Position numbers and translations under genes: made by a program. From Desulfobacterales bacterium (GTDB lineage Bacteria > Desulfobacterota > Desulfobacteria > Desulfobacterales > JAFDCJ01), in assembly GCA_020345785.1 (NCBI GenBank), contig CP070771.1, positions 1,369,979 to 1,376,169 on the forward strand: a stretch of DNA of 6,191 bases, in the 5' to 3' direction. Each line of letters begins with the position of its first letter. The first letter of the stretch is position 1. This document shows positions 1 to 5,087 of this stretch, piece by piece. Below the pieces are notes generated by a model. The model worked only from the letters and a program-made list of their open reading frames with translations, ran no database searches and had not been told where the DNA came from.

Positions 1-3
1 AAT

Positions 4-48
4 TTTAGACATTTTAGGCAATTTAGTTCACTTTAGACATTTCTTTAG
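4..48. repeat. TTTAG direct-repeat cluster (iteron-like)
   Basis: TTTAG starts at 4, 13, 22, 32 and 44, so five copies are spaced 9 to 12 bp apart. Within it the 11-mer TTTAGACATTT occurs exactly at 4-14 and 32-42. Read on the minus strand, the core is a run of near-copies of TGNCTAAA. The near-helical spacing could suit a cooperative DNA-binding protein, but the left window edge hides whatever precedes it. Confidence 0.5.
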
Positions 49-374
49 TAAGCTGTATATAGCTGCGATAAAAAGGTCTTGAAGCAAAGATAAATATGAC
101 GAAGCAGAGTTAATCCGCCCCGAAAAATAAGGACACCATGTCGGGATAAAACACAGTCGCCCATCTGAAACTGCTAGGAGTGTTGAATGTAGTCCGAACG
201 GATTAATTGTCTTATTCAAATAATTGTTGGTTACACAGGCACCTGAATACCAAGTTCAATTTTTAGCAATCGAACAATTTTTAGTCAATATCCGTCACAA
301 TCGCGGCAGATTTAACAGTGATACGAAACTTGTTTATAATAATGATGTGAGGTTAAAAGAATTGAGATGGAGTT

Positions 375-424
375 GGGGGAGGAAGTTTAGTTCCTCCCCC
401 TTTGAGGATTTTGGGGGTGGGGGG
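375..424. repeat. C/G-rich hairpin element
   Basis: GGGGGAGGAA (375-384) and TTCCTCCCCC (391-400) form a perfect 10-bp stem around the 6-nt loop GTTTAG. A second G-run (412-426) follows and could compete for the C-run. There is no T-run after the stem on either strand, so a simple intrinsic terminator is not supported. The right half resembles the element at 4585-4620, suggesting a dispersed intergenic repeat. Confidence 0.6.
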
Positions 425-426
425 GG

Positions 427-456
427 AAATTAATTTTATTTTAAAATAATTAATTT
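427..456. repeat. AT-only near-perfect palindrome
   Basis: AAATTAAT (427-434) is complementary to ATTAATTT (449-456). The centre, TATTTT (437-442) followed by AAAATA (443-448), is itself a perfect palindrome. Only an extra TT (435-436) breaks the symmetry. It directly abuts the G-run of the preceding hairpin element. Confidence 0.55.
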
Positions 457-495
457 GTGTTTAAGATTAGCAAGAAGTATTCCAAATTATCATCA

Positions 496-519
496 TGAAA
501 TATATTGCATTATATTTCA
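496..519. repeat. AT-rich inverted repeat
   Basis: TGAAATATA (496-504) and TATATTTCA (511-519) form perfect 9-bp arms around TTGCAT. It could be a protein-binding palindrome or a weak hairpin. No adjacent gene makes its role clear. Confidence 0.5.
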
Positions 520-569
520 AATGGTTATAAGATTACCGCCAAATAGAGGTTTTCGGCATGACCGGAAGG

Positions 570-590
570 GGATTATACTTTTGTATATCC
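570..590. repeat. Small bulged hairpin
   Basis: GGATTATAC (570-578) pairs with GTATATCC (583-590) across a TTTT loop, leaving a single bulged T. The 8-bp stem is mostly A/T. It is not followed by a T-run and no function is assigned. Confidence 0.3.
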
Positions 591-635
591 GGGCGTATTG
601 TTTTGTGAACAGTTTTTATATATGCTGCCGGGGAT

Positions 636-689
636 CAGACCGCAGATTTCATCTGGGACGCCGATTTTCCTGCAAGTCAAGGCGGTCTG
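636..689. repeat. Nested inverted repeat
   Basis: CAGACCGC (636-643) and GCGGTCTG (682-689) are perfect 8-bp arms. They enclose a smaller hairpin, CAGAT (643-647) with ATCTG (651-655) around TTC. A competing pairing also exists between CGATTT (662-667) and AAATCG (691-696). It could be a structured RNA or a degraded element. I do not recognise a known RNA family. Confidence 0.3.
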
Positions 690-982
690 CAAATCGTGGA
701 ACGCTTTTTGCTAATTTATCCGCCCTGAAAATCAGCACATACAAGATTGTAAATAGTTTTTTTGAAAACGAAAGTAAGTTGTTTTATCGAAGGTCAGGCG
801 GATGAATTAGTATATGCTGCGCATTTTCTTTATGCTTTTTTTCTTTTTAATTCTTTTCGGATACTTATGTAAAAACTCGTAGAAATTAGACACACCCAAA
901 CCTTCACTTTCCTTCAACCGCAGGGCTGATCAAATCCGAACCAGGCTTAATAGCCAAGTCTTCATGGGTAAATTCTTTGTAT

Positions 983-986
983 GGAG
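983..986 (+). promoter_or_regulatory. Ribosome binding site that decides the start at 995
   Basis: GGAG lies 8 nt before the ATG at 995, ideal Shine-Dalgarno spacing. The in-frame TTG at 977 has no such sequence upstream and would add six residues (MYGEIK) ahead of a typical signal peptide. I therefore choose 995 as the start. Confidence 0.75.
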
Positions 987-994
987 AAATAAAG

Positions 995-3850
995 ATGAGA
1001 AAAATTTTGCTGTCTTTTCTGATGTTGCTTTTGTATGGCTTAATTACCGGTGATAGTTTTGCCGACGAAGATATCAAAGTTATCGTGCGGGGCCGGAAAG
1101 CCATTCTGAATTATCAGGTAATCGATGACGATAGACTGCTGGTATCGGTCCTGAACTCCAATGAGGAACCCATCCGGGGATTAACACCGGAAGATTTTAT
1201 TGTGGGAAGCGGGATTCAGAAAGCCGAGATACTTTCCGCCGCTCCGCTGGAGACCACCGAAGAAATCGCTTTAAATGTCGTTTTGGTGCTGGACAACTCC
1301 TTTTCCATGAAAGAGCGCCGTGCGGTTGCCCCCCTGCTTTCTGCCATGGATGAATTTTTCAAGACCGTGCGCCCCATCGATAATATCCACCTGGTCGTCT
1401 TCGACGATCACCCCGTCAGCCAACTCCGGGAATATGGATTACATGCCCGGACATTTCATTCCAGCGACGTCTCAAAACTCCAAAGTTTTTTAGAAGAGTC
1501 GTTTGATTACAAATCAACCGGCAAAACCTACCTCTACGAGGCAATGGCAGCCGGTATCGATATTGTTCGCCGGATGCCCGAGAAAGATAATAAATTCATG
1601 GTGGTTTTCTCCGATGGCGAGGATATCAACAGCAAAGTTGCCAACGTTTTCATCGAGGAGCAGGCCCAAGGCCTCAAAAATTTCGAGGCCTACTGCGTGG
1701 ATTATATGCCGGGGGCGAAATTAGACCGTTTTCTAGCATCGTTTGCCAAAAACCATGCGGGACGAATCTGGAAGGCAACCTCCGCCTCCGAACTGCTTCC
1801 CATTTTTCAATCATTTACTACGGCCCTGCGGTATCGATACGTTGTGGCCTACCGGATTCTGGAGCCGGTGATCACCGACCCGGCAGAATTTAATTTTGAC
1901 ATCCTGACCCGGGTTGACGGATCACCCATGCCCAACTTCATCTTTTTTGAAACCGGTCAGAGCGTTATCCCGCAGGAGTATGTTCTGATCAAAGATCCGG
2001 CCGGGGTGGAATCGTTTGATGCAAATTCGCTGGCCACCGCCCGTGCCCGGTACTTAAATATCTTAAATCTGGTGGGACAAAATCTCAGCCGGAATTCAGC
2101 CGCCCGCATTAAAATTGTCGGCTGCAATTCAAACAGCGGCGTCGAAATGGATAATCTTGATCTTTCCCGCCGCAGAGCCGACTCCGTCAAGTCTTATCTG
2201 CAGGAAATCTGGGGTGTCGCAGACTCCCGCATGGGCATTGAAGTCCGCAATCTGCCGGACAACGCGACCCCGATGGATCTAGTGGGCGCGCGGCAGGAAA
2301 ATCAACGGGTAGAAATATTCTATGAATCAGACCAAATGCAAACAGATGCGCCGGGCGATTTTATCGTCGAAACAGGCGGCCGGCGCGACCTCAAGGTCAA
2401 AACCAACCTTTTTGCCGCAGACGGCTTCTCTGATTGGCAGTTGACCATTTTCGGCGATGACCAGCCTTTCAAAAATCTGACCGGCCGCGGTGATATACCG
2501 CCGGATCAGACGTTTTCCCTGCAGGAGCTGGACAAGGCCAGGCTGTCCAAATTCGGCGCGCTCGGTGTCCAGGCCCAGGTTACTGATTTGCGGGGCGATA
2601 CCTGGGAAACATCAAAAGTGTTCATACCGATAACGGTTTCGATGGAAAAATGGGACGATGCAATTGTACGCGCGCCCAGTGGATCGTTGACCCTGGAGCC
2701 GGCCACAGTTACCATCGAGGAGCTGACCACCATCGACAGCTCCCCGTTTTTAAATTATATCTATTTTAAAACCGGCGAAAGTGAAATCCCGTCCCGCTAT
2801 GCTATTTTTAAAAGTCAAAGCGAGGCCCAAAGCTTTGATGAAAGCAGCCTAAAAGACACGATGGAAAAGCACCACCACATATTAAATATTATCGGCCGCC
2901 GTCTGTTGAATCATCCGGATGCAATCATCCGGATCGTCGGCTGCAATTCAAACCGGGATGAGGAGCACGGCAGAACGGATCTTTCGCGCAGCCGGGCGGA
3001 AGCGGTCCGGGCATATCTGAAATACATCTGGGGCATTGAGGGGGCACGCATGCAGGTTGAAGCGCGCAATTTACCCGAAGTCGCAAGTACCAGCAGCCGT
3101 ATTGAAGGGCGGGAAGAAAATCAGCGGGTTGAAATTTACTCGGAATCTCCCGCCCTGATGGACATCGTCAAGAGCACCTATGTCCAGGAAATCAGCGATG
3201 CCGAACAGTTTCTCATTCAGCCCCGGATCCTTTCAGGATACGAAATCGATCAATGGACCCTAAAACTGACCGGCGATGGAACACTCATCGAATCCTTGCA
3301 GGGCAGCGGTGATATTGAGCCGGCCTATCGGGTGTCTTTGGCCGATATCGGCCTGCAAAAAATCAGTGCCTATCGAACGGTTACCGCCGGCATCGAGGTC
3401 AAAGACCGCAAAGGTCAGACCGTCCATGTCGCAGCAGATGCCAGTATCCGATTCATTAAACGGCAGGAGCGTAAAGCCCAGAAGCAAGGATACCGGGTGC
3501 AGGAAAAATATGCGTTGATACTATTTGACTTTGACCGCTCCGACATCAAAGAAAAAAATAAGGAAGTCATCGACCGCATTGTCGCCAGGATCAAGCAGAT
3601 ACCGAGCGTAACCGTGCGCATTGTCGGGCATACGGACACCATCGGCCAGGAAGCCTACAACATAGATTTATCGATCAGGCGCGCCAAAACAGCTTATGAC
3701 CATATTCTGGCCGGCGGCGTACCGGCCGGTGACAACATCACCTATGCGGGGGTCGGCCCGCATGACGCCCTTTTCGACAACGACCTGCCGGAAGGCCGGG
3801 CCCTCAATCGCACCGTGACGGTGACCCTGGAATATGAGCAGACGGATTAG
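995..3850 (+). CDS. Exported VWA domain protein with two degenerate and one canonical OmpA-like domains
   Basis: This is a 951-residue protein probably held in the periplasm or at the cell wall. Residues 1-23 form a signal peptide (MRK start, hydrophobic core, cleavage after SFA). A beta-rich linker precedes a VWA domain (about 92-280) with a complete MIDAS metal site: DNSFS (D100, S102, S104), T178 and D207. Two OmpA-like domains follow at 314-445 and 587-717, each trailed by an Ig-like beta domain with a WxLxxxGD motif (W481, W754). The C-terminal OmpA domain (838-946) is canonical: GHTD with D881 and LSIRRA with R896, the residues that bind diaminopimelate in this family. In the first two OmpA-like domains GCNS replaces GHTD, so the Asp is Ser (S379, S652), while the Arg is kept (R394, R667). 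Only the last domain is expected to bind peptidoglycan in the usual way. Ligand and exact role are unknown; a cell-envelope scaffold or adhesion function is inferred. The gene appears monocistronic and faces the YHS gene. Confidence 0.9.
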   Translation: MRKILLSFLMLLLYGLITGDSFADEDIKVIVRGRKAILNYQVIDDDRLLVSVLNSNEEPIRGLTPEDFIVGSGIQKAEILSAAPLETTEEIALNVVLVLDNSFSMKERRAVAPLLSAMDEFFKTVRPIDNIHLVVFDDHPVSQLREYGLHARTFHSSDVSKLQSFLEESFDYKSTGKTYLYEAMAAGIDIVRRMPEKDNKFMVVFSDGEDINSKVANVFIEEQAQGLKNFEAYCVDYMPGAKLDRFLASFAKNHAGRIWKATSASELLPIFQSFTTALRYRYVVAYRILEPVITDPAEFNFDILTRVDGSPMPNFIFFETGQSVIPQEYVLIKDPAGVESFDANSLATARARYLNILNLVGQNLSRNSAARIKIVGCNSNSGVEMDNLDLSRRRADSVKSYLQEIWGVADSRMGIEVRNLPDNATPMDLVGARQENQRVEIFYESDQMQTDAPGDFIVETGGRRDLKVKTNLFAADGFSDWQLTIFGDDQPFKNLTGRGDIPPDQTFSLQELDKARLSKFGALGVQAQVTDLRGDTWETSKVFIPITVSMEKWDDAIVRAPSGSLTLEPATVTIEELTTIDSSPFLNYIYFKTGESEIPSRYAIFKSQSEAQSFDESSLKDTMEKHHHILNIIGRRLLNHPDAIIRIVGCNSNRDEEHGRTDLSRSRAEAVRAYLKYIWGIEGARMQVEARNLPEVASTSSRIEGREENQRVEIYSESPALMDIVKSTYVQEISDAEQFLIQPRILSGYEIDQWTLKLTGDGTLIESLQGSGDIEPAYRVSLADIGLQKISAYRTVTAGIEVKDRKGQTVHVAADASIRFIKRQERKAQKQGYRVQEKYALILFDFDRSDIKEKNKEVIDRIVARIKQIPSVTVRIVGHTDTIGQEAYNIDLSIRRAKTAYDHILAGGVPAGDNITYAGVGPHDALFDNDLPEGRALNRTVTVTLEYEQTD
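1934..3463 (+). repeat. Tandem in-gene duplication, period 273 codons (819 bp)
   Basis: Within the VWA/OmpA gene, protein residues from 314 and from 587 onward align in constant register: N314/N587, C377/C650 and W481/W754 are all exactly 273 apart. Each unit covers one OmpA-like domain and the following Ig-like domain. At DNA level the 18-mer GTCGGCTGCAATTCAAAC is identical at 2117-2134 and 2936-2953, while surrounding DNA has diverged. The duplication therefore appears old but the GCNSN core is conserved. Confidence 0.8.
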
Positions 3851-3852
3851 TA

Positions 3853-3884
3853 GACTGGTTGACTGGTTGATTAGTTGATTAGTT
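3853..3884. repeat. Octamer tandem repeat, four copies
   Basis: GACTGGTT is repeated twice, followed by GATTAGTT twice, giving 32 bp of GAYTRGTT starting 2 nt after the stop codon of the VWA/OmpA gene. A partial fifth copy (GTTGATTAAG) lies slightly downstream. It has no dyad and so is not a terminator. It is a likely slippage-prone microsatellite. Confidence 0.75.
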
Positions 3885-3933
3885 AAGGAAGTTGATTAAG
3901 TTTCCCCTTGGGTTGTAAAACCTGCCTATCGTA

Positions 3934-3952
3934 TGGTGGGCATTGCCCACCA
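3934..3952. repeat. Perfect 8-bp-arm palindrome between convergent genes
   Basis: TGGTGGGC (3934-3941) and GCCCACCA (3945-3952) form a perfect GC-rich stem with the loop ATT. It sits between the ends of two convergent genes and could stop or stabilise transcripts from either side. Neither strand has a T-run after it, so a classical Rho-independent terminator is not supported. It may be a dispersed REP-like palindrome. Confidence 0.6.
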
Positions 3953-4005
3953 AAGAGTACTACATGCTTATGCACTGCGGCGAACCTTTGCAGTATATTC
4001 ATGCA

Positions 4006-4027
4006 ATTGGAGGGCTTAAACTCCAAT
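4006..4027. repeat. Inverted repeat just after the YHS gene
   Basis: ATTGGAG (4006-4012) and CTCCAAT (4021-4027) form a perfect 7-bp stem with an 8-nt loop. It begins about 22 nt after the final stop codon of the minus-strand YHS gene, where a terminator would be expected. No T-run follows, so a terminator role is only possible. Confidence 0.35.
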
Positions 4028-4049
4028 CACGTGCGACTAGGCGTTTCTT

Positions 4050-4511
4050 TCAATTATTTTTGTTAATCTTTGCCCATTCGCGTTCTGCCAGCTTGATCGT
4101 TGATGCATTAACGGTGGGTCTTGCACCTGCGGGAAAATAGAGTTTGCCCTCAACAACTTTATAGTAATAAGGATTTCCGCGGGCGACCTGACCGTCGGCC
4201 ACGGCAACCGGTCAGTAACCGCCGAACTGGGGGGCATAGCGGATCGGATTCGCTGCAAACAGATCCCTGTTTTCAGCACTGTTAAAATACCACGTGGCAT
4301 CTCTCCATTGGTAGGCAAACTCTTTCTTTCCTTTTATGGCACGTCTTTCCGTATGAAAGGCAACCGTGTCGAACCCCCTGATCGCAACACCGGACTTCGA
4401 TTTGTTAATCTTATCGAAGGCGAGTCCGGGTGAGGTTCCGATCGCAAGCAGGGCAAGAACCACAATCCCTGCAAAACACCATTTTGTTATCTTTGAAGTG
4501 GGTTTTTGCAT
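4050..4511 (-). CDS. Exported YHS-domain protein, probable selenoprotein (in-frame TGA at 4212-4214)
   Basis: Reading TGA as selenocysteine gives 153 residues. Residues 1-31 are a signal peptide (KITK, hydrophobic 13-25, cleavage after GLA), so the product is exported. The YHS-type core follows: VAIRGFDTVAF (42-52), WYFNSAENRDLFAANP (74-89), YAPQFGGY (92-99), then TGA at position 100. Family members have Cys at this point (GGYCA or GGYCP). Past the TGA the frame continues with PVAVADGQVARGNP and KVVEGKLYF, a normal YHS-family C-terminus, and ends at TGA 4050-4052. Conservation on both sides shows the downstream part is genuine. A SECIS-like hairpin sits right after the TGA. The mature protein has no Cys, so Sec100 would be its only redox chalcogen and it lacks a CxxU motif. 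YHS domains are linked to metal, often copper, handling, but no substrate is known here. I recall the name 'YHS domain-containing (seleno)protein' being used for such sequences. The alternative is a recent TGC/TGT-to-TGA nonsense mutation leaving 99 residues. The start is fixed by a strong Shine-Dalgarno sequence. Confidence 0.8.
4177..4204 (-). promoter_or_regulatory. Putative bacterial SECIS element
   Basis: Counting from the first base after the TGA on the minus strand, bases 8-13 pair with 30-35 (one T-G wobble), C14 faces C29 as a mismatch, bases 15-18 (CGAC... C15, G16, A17, C18) pair with 25-28 (GTCG), and the loop is GGTCAG (19-24). In the E. coli fdhF element, as I recall it, the SelB-contacting loop GGU is also at 19-21 after the UGA and an unpaired base is also at 14. 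The match in spacing is close, though the unpaired base is C here, not U. A competing helix pairs TGACCG at the TGA with CGGTCA. Confidence 0.65.
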
Positions 4512-4517
4512 GCTGAA

Positions 4518-4523
4518 CCTCCT
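4518..4523 (-). promoter_or_regulatory. Strong Shine-Dalgarno of the YHS gene
   Basis: On the minus strand AGGAGG is followed by a 6-nt spacer and ATG at 4511-4509. It is a full match to the anti-Shine-Dalgarno core and fixes the start immediately before the signal peptide. Confidence 0.85.
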
Positions 4524-4584
4524 TTTTGTTGACTCAATAAAAATTCCTGGTAATCTACCAAGCCCAAGTAGGAGAGAGTTTCGC

Positions 4585-4620
4585 TTCCCTCCCCTGGCGG
4601 GAGGGACCGACGGAGGGGGA
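4585..4620. repeat. C/G-rich hairpin element, second copy
   Basis: TCCCTCCC (4586-4593) and GGGAGGGA (4599-4606) form a perfect 8-bp stem with the loop CTGGC, followed by a further G-run (4612-4619). It resembles 391-424 in order: TTCC, C-run, short spacer, then a G-run. It lies in the leader region of the YHS gene. Confidence 0.55.
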
Positions 4621-4707
4621 TAAAATGGGGATCATTCCTCTAACTTGGTCTTTCTGCATAACCATATAAAAATTTTTAGGCGGCTGGAATACGAATATTT
4701 ATTTATT

Positions 4708-4727
4708 AATCCGCCGGACTGCGGATT
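4708..4727. repeat. Hairpin with AATCCGC arms
   Basis: AATCCGC (4708-4714) pairs with GCGGATT (4721-4727) around CGGACT. The minus-strand reading AGTCCGGCGGATTAA resembles AGTCCGAACGGATTAA at 191-206 on the plus strand, with one base missing and one changed. Confidence 0.45.
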
Positions 4728-4737
4728 TAACAATCTT

Positions 4738-4788
4738 CTTCAGTTGTCAAAGATCAAATGACAACCCTGAAGGAACCATTTTTCAGGG
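4738..4788 (-). promoter_or_regulatory. Two overlapping, mutually exclusive hairpins in the YHS upstream region
   Basis: CTTCAG plus TTGTCA (4738-4749) pairs with TGACAA (4759-4764) and CTGAAG (4767-4772): 12 bp interrupted by a two-base bulge. CCCTGAA (4765-4771) also pairs perfectly with TTCAGGG (4782-4788). Both structures use 4767-4771, so only one can form at a time. Such alternatives are typical of attenuators or switches, but no ligand motif is recognised and it lies more than 220 nt before the YHS start. Confidence 0.35.
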
Positions 4789-4943
4789 CAGATTAATTAG
4801 AATACACAAAAGCAGGGGCTGGCTCGTGATTGGTAGATTCATGCAGCTTTATCAATTCGCCCCATTTCGCTGGGTTCAATATCAGGAAGCGCATAAAAGC
4901 TTAGATGGGATAATATCTTTCCGGGCACCACCTAATTGCAAAT

Positions 4944-4958
4944 TGCCACAATGTGGCA
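4944..4958. promoter_or_regulatory. 15-bp perfect palindrome, possible operator
   Basis: TGCCACA (4944-4950) and TGTGGCA (4952-4958) are perfect arms around one central A, the form expected for a dimeric regulator. On the minus strand it lies 4 nt after a perfect TTGACA (4968-4963). The hexamer at -10 spacing is poor (CAATTT), so the promoter is not established. Confidence 0.35.
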
Positions 4959-4982
4959 TGGTTGTCAAGGGGTTTATGAGCG

Positions 4983-5008
4983 CTTAGTGTAGTTTTTGTG
5001 ACACTGAG
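4983..5008. repeat. Inverted repeat downstream of the TPR gene
   Basis: CTTAGTGT (4983-4990) pairs with ACACTGAG (5001-5008), 8 bp with one wobble, around a 10-nt loop. It lies about 80 nt past the TPR stop codon and could act in transcript 3'-end formation. On the minus strand it lacks a following T-run. Confidence 0.3.
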
Positions 5009-5032
5009 ATAACGCTGCCTTGAACAGGTTAT

Positions 5033-5050
5033 GAGCTGTCACACCAGCTC
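5033..5050. repeat. Short inverted repeat after the TPR gene
   Basis: GAGCTG (5033-5038) and CAGCTC (5045-5050) form a 6-bp stem with a 6-nt loop, 37 nt past the stop codon of the minus-strand TPR gene. There is no T-run, so it is at best a weak terminator candidate. Confidence 0.3.
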
Positions 5051-5087
5051 GGCTTTGGGCTCTGCGAGGTCCTTTGATTGCAGCCCT

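Larger units (their letters stand above)
1..994. other. AT-rich intergenic region without a convincing gene
   Basis: I see no supportable gene in this stretch. The open frames at 28-219 (-), 224-433 (+) and 455-805 (+) have biased, low-complexity or repeat-derived translations, no clear Shine-Dalgarno sequence and no recognisable domain. The DNA is visibly richer in A/T than the coding DNA that follows. It carries a TTTAG repeat cluster (1-48), a G/C-rich hairpin element (375-424), two AT-rich palindromes (427-456 and 496-519), a bulged hairpin (570-590), a nested inverted repeat (636-689) and two segments with similar ends (110-209 and 715-810). No good sigma-70 or sigma-54 promoter for the downstream gene could be picked out by eye. 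This may be a graveyard of small dispersed repeats. Confidence 0.6.
4512..5087. other. 576-bp intergenic region between the TPR and YHS genes
   Basis: No convincing gene is present. It holds the YHS Shine-Dalgarno sequence, a small hairpin (TGGTA 4548-4552 with TACCA 4556-4560), a C/G-rich repeat (4585-4620), an AT-rich segment (4660-4710), a hairpin (4708-4727), two mutually exclusive hairpins (4738-4788), a 15-bp palindrome (4944-4958) and two inverted repeats near the TPR gene end (4983-5008, 5033-5050). The promoter of the YHS gene must lie here if the gene is transcribed on its own, but I cannot name a convincing -10/-35 pair. Confidence 0.55.

Noticed and set aside
224..433. Plus-strand open frame of 69 codons
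   Set aside because: It ends in a run of Gly codons made by the G-rich repeat, has no Shine-Dalgarno sequence and no recognisable domain.
609..728. Short peptide-like frame reading DFIWDADFPASQGG and ending at a TGA
   Set aside because: It looks protein-like for about 38 codons but has no start codon, no upstream continuation and no family I recognise. It may be a gene remnant or chance.
455..805. Plus-strand open frame of 116 codons
   Set aside because: It starts inside the AT palindrome with a non-ATG codon, has an Arg/Ser/Phe-biased composition and crosses several inverted repeats. No family is recognised.
837..865. Possible sigma-70 promoter with GATACT as -10 before the VWA/OmpA gene
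   Set aside because: The -35 region is just a T-run and the -10 matches only four of six bases, which is expected by chance in this AT-rich DNA.
977..994. TTG at 977 as the start of the VWA/OmpA gene
   Set aside because: It has no Shine-Dalgarno sequence, while the ATG at 995 has GGAG at 8 nt and begins a standard signal peptide.
4337..4352. TGGCAC as a sigma-54 promoter element
   Set aside because: The matching TTGC at the required spacing is absent and the site lies inside the YHS coding sequence.
4212..4511. A complete 99-residue YHS protein ending at the TGA, or a pseudogene
   Set aside because: The frame continues with 53 codons of family-like sequence, the TGA replaces a conserved Cys, and a SECIS-like hairpin follows. 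A nonsense mutation is still possible but is less likely.
4793..4894. Minus-strand 33-codon ORF (starts MRFLILNPAKWGEL)
   Set aside because: It has a plausible composition but no Shine-Dalgarno sequence, a stop codon just upstream, and an overlapping plus-strand 48-codon ORF (4841-4987) that is equally plausible. Neither can be supported.
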